A stretch of 64,000 nt of DNA, from positions 372,001-436,000 of the forward strand of contig CAVPGP010000005.1 in the NCBI GenBank assembly GCA_963704025.1, read 5' to 3'. Positions 45,425 through 53,607 of the stretch are shown one piece after another. A program made the position numbers and the translations under genes. Source of the DNA: CAVPGP01 sp963704025 (lineage in GTDB: Bacteria > Actinomycetota > Thermoleophilia > Gaiellales > Gaiellaceae). Below the pieces are notes generated by a model. That model searched no databases. It saw nothing but the letters and a program-made list of their open reading frames with translations, and had not been told where the DNA came from. Positions within the stretch are counted from its first letter, which is position 1. Each line of letters begins with the position of its first letter.

Positions 45425-48400
45425 ATGAGAGCGACCGCGGCGCGACACCTCGATCCGTACGTGGCGCGGCTGGCGCGCGAGTGGCAGCGGGAGCGTCCGG
45501 ACACGGAGGCGCTCGAGCTCCACGCGTCGCTCGTCTCGGTCGACCTCTCCGGCTTCACCGCGCTCTCCGAGCGCCTGGCCGCCCGAGGGCGCGCGGGAGC
45601 CGAGGAGCTGATCCTCCTGATCGGCGCGGCCTACGAGGGTTTGATCCGGATCGCGGAGCTCCGCGGCGGCGACGTGCTCAAGTTCCGGGGCGACGCGCTG
45701 CTGATCCTTTTCGACGGCGACGGGCACGAGCGGCGGGCCTGCGTCGCGGCCGACGAGATGCAGCTCCTGATCGACCAGACGGGCAGCACCCGGAGCTCCG
45801 TCGGCCCCGTCGAGCTGACGATGGCGACGGGGATCTACTCCGGGCCGTGCCAGTTCTTCCTCGTCGGCTCGTCGCACCGCGAGCTCGTCGTGGCGGGGCC
45901 CGCGGCGACCGCGACCATCGGGCTCGAGGACGATGCCTCCGCCCACGAGATCCTGATCAGCGTCGGCACGGCCGAGGCGATCGGGCCGGGGTGGACGACG
46001 GGCGCGCGAGGCGCGGGCGTTCTGCTCCATCGAGGCTTTGCGGAGGAGATCGACGTGCCCGGCCCCCCGGCGCGCGCCGACGCGGACACGGACGGCCTGG
46101 AGCAGCTCGTCCCCGCCCCGCTCCGGCGGGTGCTCTCGTCGGAGCACGCCGAGCCCGAGCACCGCCAGGCGGCCGTAGCGTTCGTGAAGTTCACAGGCGT
46201 CGGCGAGATTCTCGAGCGGGGCGGGCTCGACGAGCTCGGCGCACGCATCGGCGCGCTGGCGGAGCTCGCGGGCTCGGCGGCGGACGAGCTCGGGATCACG
46301 TGGCTCGAGTCCGACATCGACGTCGACGGCGGCAAGCTCTATCTCACCGCCGGCGCCCCGGCGACCCCCGGAGGCGACGAGGAGCGGATGCTCAGGGCGC
46401 TTCGCCAGGTGCTCGACGGCGACTGCGGCCTGACGCTTCGCGCCGGCGTCAACCGCGGCAACGTCTTCGCCGGCGAGATCGGCTCTTCGACGCGGCGCAC
46501 CTACGCGGTGATGGGCGACGCGGTCAACCTCGCCGCGAGGCTCGCCGGACGCGCACGGCCCGGTCAGATCCTCGCCACGGGCGACGTGCTCGACCGCTCG
46601 CGGACGAGCTTCGAGGCGGAGGCGCAGCCGTTCCTCGTCAAGGGCAAGGAGCGGGCGGTGACGGCTCACAGCGTCGGCGCGATGCTCGGCCCCCGCGAGG
46701 AGCGCCCCCCGGAGCGGCTGCCGCTCGTGGGACGCGACGGCGAGCTGGCGACGCTCCGCGAGGCGGTCGACGCCGCCCGCGTACGCCAGAGCCGGCTGCT
46801 CGAGCTGGTCGGCGAGCCCGGCATCGGCAAGTCGAGGCTCGTCGAGGAGCTGACGGAGCTCGCTGTCGGGTTCACGCAGCTCATCGGACGGGGCGAGCCG
46901 TACGCGACCGCCGCCCCCTACTTCGTCTTCCGCCCGCTCCTCCGGCAGCTCGTCGGCATCCTCCCGACCGCGTCGAGCAGCGAGGCGGGCGAGCAGCTCA
47001 CCGCCTGGGTGCAGGCGGTGATGCCGGATCAGACGCCGTGGCTGCCGCTCTTGGCGAACCCGCTCGACGCGACCGTGGCGCCGACCGCGGAGTCCGACGC
47101 GATCGACCCCGCGCATCGCCGCGGACGGCTCCACGACGTCGTCGAGCAGTTCCTCTCCCGCGTGCTGATGATGCCGACGCTGCTCGTGTTCGAGGACGCG
47201 CACTGGCTGGACGACGCATCGAGCGAGCTGCTCGCGCACCTCGTCGCCCGTCCCGCTCCGCGCCCCTGGCTCGTCTGCGTGACGCAGCGGCCGGGCGGAC
47301 GCTCGTACGTCGCGGACGACGGCTCGAATGGCCTCCTGCTGGAGCTCGCTCCGCTCGCCCAGACGGCCGCGGGCGCTCTCGCCGTCGCGTCGGCGGAAGG
47401 TCTCTCGCTCTCGGACGAGGCCCTGCTGGCCGTGATCGCGCGTGCCGGCGGCAACCCGCTCTTCGTGCGCGAGCTCGTCCGCGCCACCCGGACCGGCGCC
47501 CTCCCCGAGACGGTCGAGCGCCTGATGACGGAGCGCATCGACACGCTCGACCACGAGGACCGGCTGCTGCTCCGCTACGCCTCGGTGGTCGGGGCGCGCT
47601 TCGACCTGGAGCTGATGCGCGAGATCCTTGCGGACGAGATCGAGGACGTCGGCGACGTGGAGCGCTGGCAGCGCGTCTCCGAGTTCGTCGGTCGGCGCGA
47701 CGACGACGTCCTCCAGTTCCGCCACGACCTCTTCCGCGCCGCGGCGTACGAAGGGCTCTCGTTCCGTCGCCGGCGCGAGATTCACGCTCGGGTCGGAGCC
47801 GCGCTCGAGCGGCGGGCAGGAGAGCGAACGGACGAGGCCGCCGGGCTCCTCTCGCTGCATTTCCTGGAGGGCGGCGAGGCCGAGAAGGCCTGGCGTTACT
47901 CGGTCGCCGCCGGCCGCCGGGCACAGGGGCGCTACGCGAACGCGGACGCCGCCGAGTTCTACGACCGGGCGCTGCGGGCGTCGGTGGACATGGGCGAGGC
48001 GGAGGTGGACGGGGTCGAGGTGGCCGAGATCGCCGAGGCGCTCGGCGACGTCTGCGAGCTGGCGGCTCGGTACGAGGCCGCGGCGGCCGCGTACCGGCAC
48101 GCGCGGAGCCTCGTCGGCGACCAGATCGTCCCCGCCACGCGCCTGCTCCGGAAGGAGGGCGTGCTGCTCGAGCGGCTCGGCCGCTACAACGAGGCGCTCG
48201 AATGGCACCGGCGGGCGCTCGAGTCGCTGGACGAGGCCGGCGCCGACGGCGGCTCCGAGCGCGTGGAGCTCGAGCTCGAGTACGCCACGGTGCTCTTCCG
48301 GCAGGGCCGCTTCGCGGAGTGCCTGCGCTGGTCGGAGCGCGCCGCAGAGCATGCTCAGGAGGCCGGCGACCGGCGAGGCCTTGCGCACGCCTACCGGGTG

Positions 48401-49207
48401 CTGAACACGGCGCACCGCGAGCTCGGCGGCCGGGAGAGCCGCTGGTTCGAGCTCGCGTTGCCGATCTACGAGGAGATCGGCGACCGCGTCGGCTCCGCGA
48501 TCGTGCTCAACAACCTCGGCGTCGGCTCGTACTTCGCCGGCCGCTGGGACGAGGCGCTCAGCTACTACGAGCAGAGCGTCGAGGCCGAGCAGGCCGCCGG
48601 CGACCCGATCCGGGCGACGAACTCCTCGAACAACGTCGCCGAGGTGCTGCTCGACCAGGGCCACGTCGACCGGGCGGAGGCGCTGCTCCACGAGGCGCTG
48701 CGCGTGTACACGGCGTCGGGCTACGCGTTCGGCGCGGGGGTTGCGAAGAAGAACCTCGGCCGCGCCGCCGCCGCAAGCGGACACTTCGACGAGGCGCACG
48801 CGCTCTTCGCCGAGGCCCTCGCAGATCTCGAGACCATGGGAGCGGAGCGCTTCGTCCTCGAGACCAATGCGCGGCGGGCGGAGTGCCTCGTGCTCGAAGG
48901 GCGCCATCAGGAGGCGTCAGAGCTCGTCGCCGAAACGCTCCGCGAGTCCGCCGAGGCCGGCATCGGCACCGTCCTCCTGGAGCGGCTCGCCGGCTACGTC
49001 CGCGCGCAGGCCCGGGACCCGGATGCCGCGCGGCCGCACTTCGAGGAGAGCCTGCGCGCCGGCCGCGAGCTGGGCGCGCAATACGAGGTCGGGCTGACCC
49101 TGAAGGCGCTGGCCGACACCGGGCTCGATCCCGCCGCCGGCCCCGAGGCGGCGGAGATCCTTGGACGCCTCGGCGTCGTCGCCACCCCGCGCGTCCCGCT
49201 GCCATAG
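45425..49207 (+). CDS. Soluble adenylyl cyclase-like protein: two class III cyclase domains, P-loop ATPase, TPR repeats
   Basis: The ATG at 45425 gives MRATAARHLDPYVARLAREW and 1260 residues. The first cyclase domain (about 35-190) has SVDLSGFTALSERLA with metal Asp and GGDVLKFRGDALLILFDG. The second (about 245-405) has VAFVKFTGVGEIL, where the metal Asp is replaced, and retains TYAVMGDAVNLAARLAGRAR. A P-loop NTPase of the AAA_16 type follows (LVGEPGIGKSRLVEEL near 463; LLVFEDAHWLDDASSELLAH). The C-terminal third holds TPR-type helices (GRYNEALEWHRRALESLDEA; GRWDEALSYYEQSVEAEQAA). The layout matches mammalian soluble adenylyl cyclase and large bacterial signalling ATPases. cAMP synthesis is plausible from paired complementary sites but unproven. 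The M11 protease gene follows by 27 bases. Confidence 0.88.
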   Translation: MRATAARHLDPYVARLAREWQRERPDTEALELHASLVSVDLSGFTALSERLAARGRAGAEELILLIGAAYEGLIRIAELRGGDVLKFRGDALLILFDGDGHERRACVAADEMQLLIDQTGSTRSSVGPVELTMATGIYSGPCQFFLVGSSHRELVVAGPAATATIGLEDDASAHEILISVGTAEAIGPGWTTGARGAGVLLHRGFAEEIDVPGPPARADADTDGLEQLVPAPLRRVLSSEHAEPEHRQAAVAFVKFTGVGEILERGGLDELGARIGALAELAGSAADELGITWLESDIDVDGGKLYLTAGAPATPGGDEERMLRALRQVLDGDCGLTLRAGVNRGNVFAGEIGSSTRRTYAVMGDAVNLAARLAGRARPGQILATGDVLDRSRTSFEAEAQPFLVKGKERAVTAHSVGAMLGPREERPPERLPLVGRDGELATLREAVDAARVRQSRLLELVGEPGIGKSRLVEELTELAVGFTQLIGRGEPYATAAPYFVFRPLLRQLVGILPTASSSEAGEQLTAWVQAVMPDQTPWLPLLANPLDATVAPTAESDAIDPAHRRGRLHDVVEQFLSRVLMMPTLLVFEDAHWLDDASSELLAHLVARPAPRPWLVCVTQRPGGRSYVADDGSNGLLLELAPLAQTAAGALAVASAEGLSLSDEALLAVIARAGGNPLFVRELVRATRTGALPETVERLMTERIDTLDHEDRLLLRYASVVGARFDLELMREILADEIEDVGDVERWQRVSEFVGRRDDDVLQFRHDLFRAAAYEGLSFRRRREIHARVGAALERRAGERTDEAAGLLSLHFLEGGEAEKAWRYSVAAGRRAQGRYANADAAEFYDRALRASVDMGEAEVDGVEVAEIAEALGDVCELAARYEAAAAAYRHARSLVGDQIVPATRLLRKEGVLLERLGRYNEALEWHRRALESLDEAGADGGSERVELELEYATVLFRQGRFAECLRWSERAAEHAQEAGDRRGLAHAYRVLNTAHRELGGRESRWFELALPIYEEIGDRVGSAIVLNNLGVGSYFAGRWDEALSYYEQSVEAEQAAGDPIRATNSSNNVAEVLLDQGHVDRAEALLHEALRVYTASGYAFGAGVAKKNLGRAAAASGHFDEAHALFAEALADLETMGAERFVLETNARRAECLVLEGRHQEASELVAETLRESAEAGIGTVLLERLAGYVRAQARDPDAARPHFEESLRAGRELGAQYEVGLTLKALADTGLDPAAGPEAAEILGRLGVVATPRVPLP

Positions 49208-49234
49208 CGGCCTTGGGAGCGCTACGGTTCGCCG

Positions 49235-50509
49235 ATGAGGCTCGCGCGGATCTGCGTCCTCGCCGCCGCCGCAGCGTTGCTGGTCGCCGTGCCCTCCGCG
49301 GCGACCACGGGCGAGCTCCGGACGCTGGTCATCCTCGCCACGTGGGGGCCGCAGCCGCTCGCCCAGGCCGACGTCCAGACGGCGGTCTTCACAGGTGCGC
49401 GCGACTTTCTCGACCACAGCTCGTTCGGACAGGTGAAGCTCAGCGGCGAGACGACACCCTGGCTGCCGGCGTTCGGCGGCCAGGTCTCCTGCCTGCAGAC
49501 CGGAGAGATCGCGACGGCTGCGCGCGCCGCCGCGGTGAAGGCAGGCTACGTCCTCGACCGCTACGACCGCTTCGTCTACGTCGTGCCGCGCGTCGCCTGC
49601 GACTTCGTCGGCCGCGGCACGGGCAACGAGGTCTGGCTGATCGGCGAGGTCTGGGCGGGGCTCGTCGCGCACGAGCTCGGGCACACGTTCGGGCTCGGAC
49701 ACGCAAACCGCTGGGAATGCAAGGGCTCCACCTGCCGTACGGTCGAGTACGGCGACAAGTACTCGGTGATGGGCGGCCTCGCCGACGGGCAGTACGACAC
49801 GTACGAGAAGTACACCGCCGGCTGGCTGACCGACGTGGACGTCACGTTCGCCTCGGCGCCGGGCACGTACACGATCGACCAGCTCGAGCAGCCGTCGGAC
49901 CTCCCGCAGGCGCTCGTGATCCGCACGGCCGCGAACGAGTACTGGCTCGACCACCGCGAGCCCATCCTCGAGGACGCGAAGATCGCGGGCGACCCGGCCG
50001 TGAACGGCGTCTTCGTCCACGCGGGGCCGAACGCCTATGGGCTCGGAATCAACTTCTCCTCGCCCTATTCCGGCCCCGACGTTCTGTTGCCGAACCCGCG
50101 GACGGCGGCGGACGCCTATCTGCCCGGCGACGTGATCAGCGAGCCGGGCGCGTTCCGCGCCACCGTCCTCCGGCACGAGGGCACGCACGTCGTCGTCGAC
50201 TTCCGCTGGACGGACACGCAGAGGCCGGCACCACCCAGGATCACCTCTCCGGGAGCGACCGTCCGGACGAGCTCCCGCTGGGTCGAGGTCGACTGGCAGG
50301 GCTCCCGCGACGCCGGCAGCGGCGTCGACCACTACGAGCTCTGGATCGACGGCGGCAAGAGACGCTCGATCGACGCCGACTTCCGCCTCGGCGACCACAT
50401 CCAGCTCCCGCGCCCGAAGCTCGGGCGCCACGGGGTTCGGATGGTCGCGATCGATCGCGCCGGGAACCGCAGCGCCGTCACGTTGCGGCGGTTCACCGTT
50501 CGCCGCTGA
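49235..50509 (+). CDS. Secreted zinc metalloprotease, gametolysin-like (M11)
   Basis: The protein has 424 residues. The signal peptide is RICVLAAAAALLVAVPSAAT. The catalytic zinc motif HELGHTFGLGH (residues 146-156) is the full metzincin HExxHxxGxxH. It is followed by a Met-turn candidate KYSVMGGLADG. Conserved blocks such as LDRYDRFVYVVPRVACDFVG and YTAGWL fit the gametolysin family, best known from algal cell-wall lysis and also found in actinobacteria. A C-terminal fibronectin/Ig-like domain spans about residues 325-424 (PRITSPGATVRTSSRWVEVD). It lies 27 bases after the cyclase-like gene, so co-transcription is likely. Confidence 0.88.
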   Translation: MRLARICVLAAAAALLVAVPSAATTGELRTLVILATWGPQPLAQADVQTAVFTGARDFLDHSSFGQVKLSGETTPWLPAFGGQVSCLQTGEIATAARAAAVKAGYVLDRYDRFVYVVPRVACDFVGRGTGNEVWLIGEVWAGLVAHELGHTFGLGHANRWECKGSTCRTVEYGDKYSVMGGLADGQYDTYEKYTAGWLTDVDVTFASAPGTYTIDQLEQPSDLPQALVIRTAANEYWLDHREPILEDAKIAGDPAVNGVFVHAGPNAYGLGINFSSPYSGPDVLLPNPRTAADAYLPGDVISEPGAFRATVLRHEGTHVVVDFRWTDTQRPAPPRITSPGATVRTSSRWVEVDWQGSRDAGSGVDHYELWIDGGKRRSIDADFRLGDHIQLPRPKLGRHGVRMVAIDRAGNRSAVTLRRFTVRR

Positions 50510-50527
50510 CGAGCACTACTGCGAGAG

Positions 50528-50686
50528 GCTTGATGTGAAACTCGGGTGCGTGTGGGGATGGGCCAGATCAAGCGGTTCAGCCGGATCGGGGCGCAGCCTG
50601 TAGTGGTGCTACAGGCAAGCCCGGGCCGGTTGAAACCGCGCCGTGTCTGGCACACCGGCCGCGCGTGCCGGAGTTTCACATCAAGC
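50528..50686. repeat. 159-bp nested imperfect palindrome with 16-bp perfect terminal inverted repeats
   Basis: GCTTGATGTGAAACTC at 50528-50543 is the exact reverse complement of 50671-50686. Inside, CCAGA/TCTGG, GCGGTT/AACCGC and CCTGTAG/CTACAGG (loop TGGTG) nest in order, so the whole segment can fold into one long hairpin. It occupies the interval between the convergent M11 and SGNH genes. It could be a MITE-like element, a structured RNA or a strong bidirectional terminator. Confidence 0.7.
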
Positions 50687-50688
50687 TT

Positions 50689-51273
50689 CTAGGTCGCGGC
50701 GCGCGAGGCACGAGCGCCCAGCGCCTCGGCGACGCGCTCGCCGAGCAGGCGGTACCCCTCGACGGACGGATGGTCGCCGTCTGAGGTCCACTCCTCGCGC
50801 ATGCGCCCCGGCCGGTCCGGGTCCTGGAGCGTGTCGTGGAAGTGGATCACGGGCACGCGCTCCTCGTCTCCGATCAGGCGGATCAGCGTGTTCAGCTGGT
50901 GAATCTGCGGCTCCGCCTCCGGCCACCCGTTGTTCCACGGCAGCACCTCGACGAGGAGGACGCCGAGCCCGAGATCCTTGCCGCGGCGGACCATCTGGCG
51001 CAGGTTCTCCGCCGCGGTCCCGAGGTTGCGGCCCTGCGCGATGTCGTTGATCCCGCCCTGGACGACGAGCACGTCCGCGCCGGCGGCGCATTCCTCCAGC
51101 CGGGCGAGGATCTCGTCCGTCCGCTGGCCGTAGCGTCCGCAGTTGCGGAACTCGACGCCGTCCAGAAGCCGGCTCGCCCAGTGCTGCCACTGGCTCTCGA
51201 CGATGCCGCCGCGGCCCGAGTCGTAGCCGGGCGAGCCCTCCGTGATCGAGTCTCCGAGGGTGGCGACGAGCAC
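50689..51273 (-). CDS. SGNH/GDSL-family hydrolase
   Basis: The protein has 194 residues. Block I is VATLGDSITEGSPGYD with the nucleophile Ser. Block II has the oxyanion Gly in FRNCGRYGQRT, block III is VQGGINDIAQGRN, and block V is TSDGDHPSVEGYRLL with catalytic Asp and His. All catalytic blocks are intact. Substrates of the family include acetylated sugars and lipid esters. No signal peptide is seen. It is downstream of the secreted hypothetical gene by 9 bases, so the two form an operon. Confidence 0.92.
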   Translation of the reverse strand: MLVATLGDSITEGSPGYDSGRGGIVESQWQHWASRLLDGVEFRNCGRYGQRTDEILARLEECAAGADVLVVQGGINDIAQGRNLGTAAENLRQMVRRGKDLGLGVLLVEVLPWNNGWPEAEPQIHQLNTLIRLIGDEERVPVIHFHDTLQDPDRPGRMREEWTSDGDHPSVEGYRLLGERVAEALGARASRAAT

Positions 51274-51282
51274 CGAAGGATG

Positions 51283-52455
51283 CTACGGGAGGCGAAGCGC
51301 CCCGCGCCGGTAATACGCCCGGACGCGGTTGCGGAAGAAGCCGCCGTCGTCGTCCGCCGTCAGGGAGACGCGCGCGTTGCCGTTGATCGGCTCGGGGTTC
51401 GTGACGCCGTCCTTGCGGCCGTCGCAGGCGCACGTCGTGCCGTCGGCGCCGCCGCCGAAGAGGAACGCGACCACACCTGCGTGGGCGTAGGCGCGCAGGT
51501 GGGCGCGGGTGGCGTCGTCCAGCAGCCACTCGACCCGGTTGTCCTGGAAATGACCCCAGGTGTTGTCCATCGCCCGCATCCGCGTGTTGCCGAGCGGGAT
51601 TTGCCAGGCCGCAAGGCGCACCTTCGCGAGCCGGACGAACGTCTGGGCGTAGAGCACATGCCGGCGGAAGTCGGCAGGTGCGAACCAGGTCTTTGGGTTC
51701 CCCTGGATCTTCGCGTAGAAGCCCGCGTCGCGATCGGAGAAGTCCTCGAACGCGAGGTCGAACCGCGCGCCCAGCGAGCGGTAGAAGGCGGCCGACTGCG
51801 ACGCGTAGGCGCGCACCGCCGCGTCGGGCGGATCCTCATAGACGATGTCGTGCTTCGTCCCCCAGCCGCTCATGTGGTAAGCGAGCAGCGCATTCGGCGC
51901 GAGCTCGTTACGGAGCGCGAGCCACTGCCGCGCGAACGAGGACGCGAGCGCCGTCGCGTTCGCCTGCTCGAGATAGCCCCAGAGGTCGGGTTCGACGTGC
52001 ACGACGATCGGCCTCGCCCCGCGCACGCGCTGGAACAGCAGCCGCACGTCCGCCCAGTACGACTGCATCACCTCGGGATCGCGGAGGTGGCCGAGATCCG
52101 TCTTCGCCTCGTCGCCGAGCTGCGGCTTCGACTGGAGCAGCATGTAGTAGGTGAGCACGGGGATCGTTCCGTGCGCCCAGGAGTCGCGGACGTACATCGA
52201 GGCGAAGCCGCCGTCCGGGTTCCACGTCGCCCAGCCCTGGCCGGTGTTGACCCCGCCGGCGAGGTACTGGTAGCGGAGCCCGAACGGCGCCGAGCGGCGC
52301 AGCGACGCGGCGCCTCCGGGACCGTCGGAGAGGCCGATCTGGACCGTCTTCGGCCAGCTCTTCGGCAGCGGCGGCAGCGCCGTCGACGACGCAGAGGCGG
52401 ACGTCGTAGCGACGAGCAGCGCGCAGAGCGGCAGGAGCAGGACAGAGCGCTTCAT
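51283..52455 (-). CDS. Secreted protein of unknown function, possibly glycosidase-like barrel
   Basis: The 390-residue protein has a signal peptide (MKRSVLLLPLCALLVATTSA). The mature part contains QIGLSDGPGGAASLRRSAPF, GTIPVLTYYMLLQ, ARPIVVHVEPDLWGYLEQ, FDLAFEDFSDRDAGFY and VRLAAWQIPLGNTRMRAM. Alternating strands ending in Glu or Asp (HVEPD, FEDF) resemble a TIM-barrel glycoside hydrolase, but I cannot name the family. A Cys-containing loop, TTCACDGRKDGVTNPEPING, lies near the C-terminus. It is the first gene of a two-gene operon with the SGNH hydrolase. Confidence 0.75.
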   Translation of the reverse strand: MKRSVLLLPLCALLVATTSASASSTALPPLPKSWPKTVQIGLSDGPGGAASLRRSAPFGLRYQYLAGGVNTGQGWATWNPDGGFASMYVRDSWAHGTIPVLTYYMLLQSKPQLGDEAKTDLGHLRDPEVMQSYWADVRLLFQRVRGARPIVVHVEPDLWGYLEQANATALASSFARQWLALRNELAPNALLAYHMSGWGTKHDIVYEDPPDAAVRAYASQSAAFYRSLGARFDLAFEDFSDRDAGFYAKIQGNPKTWFAPADFRRHVLYAQTFVRLAKVRLAAWQIPLGNTRMRAMDNTWGHFQDNRVEWLLDDATRAHLRAYAHAGVVAFLFGGGADGTTCACDGRKDGVTNPEPINGNARVSLTADDDGGFFRNRVRAYYRRGALRLP

Positions 52456-52576
52456 CCTCGTTCAGACGCCGCGCGCCGCGAACGCTTGCGGGCCGAGGAG
52501 GGTCTGGCGAAATACCGTCTGTGTCTCCGGGCCGCGCTGCTCGCCCCGACGACGAGCGATATTCGGCCAGACCCTC

Positions 52577-53386
52577 CTAGAAGAAGAATCCCCGCCATGC
52601 GGTCCACCAGTCGTCGGCGCGGACGACGATCGTGCGCGCGTCGAGCACCTCCACGCCCTTTCGGTTCGCGTATTCGTGCATCCGGTCCGGCGACTTGAAC
52701 TCCACCTTGATCTCGGCCGGGCGGCCCGGGTCGTACGGCTCGACCCGTTTCGGGTCCGCCAGTGCCTCCTTCGCGCCCTCCTCGATCAGCTGCCTCGCCC
52801 GCGGCGGCGGAATCATGCGCGCGCCGAACGTGCCGAGACCCTGCTTGACGGGCACGGTCACGAGGCCGTCACCGAGCAGCTGCTCCGCTTCCCTGCAGAC
52901 GGCGCGGTCCCCGGTCACCATCAGGACGGGACAGCCCCACGTCCCGCAGAGCGCCGCCATGATCCCCGTCTCGCCGACGGGCTTGCCGTTGAACCAGAGG
53001 TTCTGCCAGGCCTGACCCGAGACGGTGTGGTTGAGGACGCCGTCCCCGGTGCCCGCCATGGCGTGCATGCCGACGAAGAGGCCGGCGTCGCAGCCCTGCT
53101 CGAGGAACTCGGTGTACTCCGTCCACTCGTTCTGAACGACCCACTCGCAGTCCGGGTCGAGCAGCTCGGGCGCCATCGAGTTGAAGCTCCACCCCTCGCC
53201 CGCGCCGTGGCAGTCCATGACCACGATCTCCGTCGCGCCCGCCGCCTTGGCGCCCCGCACGGCCGCGTTGACCTCCTCGGTGTAGAGGCGGCGGCCCTCC
53301 TCGTACATCGCGTGCCCGCCGGTCGTCTGCTGCCAGCGGACGATGCCGGAGACGCCTTCCATGTCGGAGATGACGTGGACCTTCAT
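52577..53386 (-). CDS. M55-family D-aminopeptidase (DppA-type)
   Basis: The protein has 269 residues. The N-terminus MKVHVISDMEGVSGIV contains the Asp and Glu zinc ligands of the M55 family. Later ligands appear in IVVMDCHGAGEG and LFVGMHAMAG, with TVSGQAWQNLWFNGKPVGET following. M55 enzymes hydrolyse D-Ala-type peptides from peptidoglycan turnover. The ATG at 53386 overlaps the stop of a 74-codon mini frame (ATGA), with GGAGAA upstream. The first 51 coding bases are duplicated exactly at 53557-53607. It is the third gene of a GT87-asparaginase-M55 operon. Confidence 0.92.
   Translation of the reverse strand: MKVHVISDMEGVSGIVRWQQTTGGHAMYEEGRRLYTEEVNAAVRGAKAAGATEIVVMDCHGAGEGWSFNSMAPELLDPDCEWVVQNEWTEYTEFLEQGCDAGLFVGMHAMAGTGDGVLNHTVSGQAWQNLWFNGKPVGETGIMAALCGTWGCPVLMVTGDRAVCREAEQLLGDGLVTVPVKQGLGTFGARMIPPPRARQLIEEGAKEALADPKRVEPYDPGRPAEIKVEFKSPDRMHEYANRKGVEVLDARTIVVRADDWWTAWRGFFF
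53336..53386 (-). repeat. 51-bp direct duplication, downstream copy (real M55 gene start)
   Basis: This is identical to 53557-53607. It contains the first 17 codons of the M55 aminopeptidase gene, including the ATG. It is separated from the other copy by 170 unrelated bases. Confidence 0.95.
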
Positions 53387-53607
53387 TCACGTTCTCCGCT
53401 GTCTGGCAACCTCGAGTTCCTGGCGCGCCGTTGGTCGTGCGGCGCCGGAGGGGACAGTGCAACCTGCACGGCCCCGGAGAGCGACGTGCGACCAGCGGTG
53501 CGAGGCGGCGCCGGAGCGCGGCTCCGCCGCGTGCCGGAGTCGCCGGCCAGGGGCCCGCGGACGATGCCGGAGACGCCTTCCATGTCGGAGATGACGTGGA
53601 CCTTCAT
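53383..53607 (-). pseudogene. Mini reading frame made by duplicated M55 gene start plus 170-bp insert
   Basis: It starts at the second copy of the M55 ATG, overlapping the asparaginase stop (ATGA). It reads MKVHVISDMEGVSGIVR and then continues into unrelated arginine-rich sequence for a total of 74 codons. Its stop again overlaps the real M55 ATG. It is probably not a functional protein, but it preserves translational coupling along the operon. Confidence 0.7.
53557..53607 (-). repeat. 51-bp direct duplication, upstream copy
   Basis: This is identical to 53336-53386 and sits exactly where the M55 gene would begin in an ATGA-coupled operon. It suggests that the 170-bp insertion occurred inside an originally contiguous asparaginase-M55 junction. 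Confidence 0.95.

Noticed and set aside
42631..50538. Very long plus-strand open frame (about 2600 codons)
   Set aside because: It runs antisense to the giant protein and out of frame with the cyclase-like and M11 genes. The arginine/alanine-rich composition is the usual high-GC shadow.
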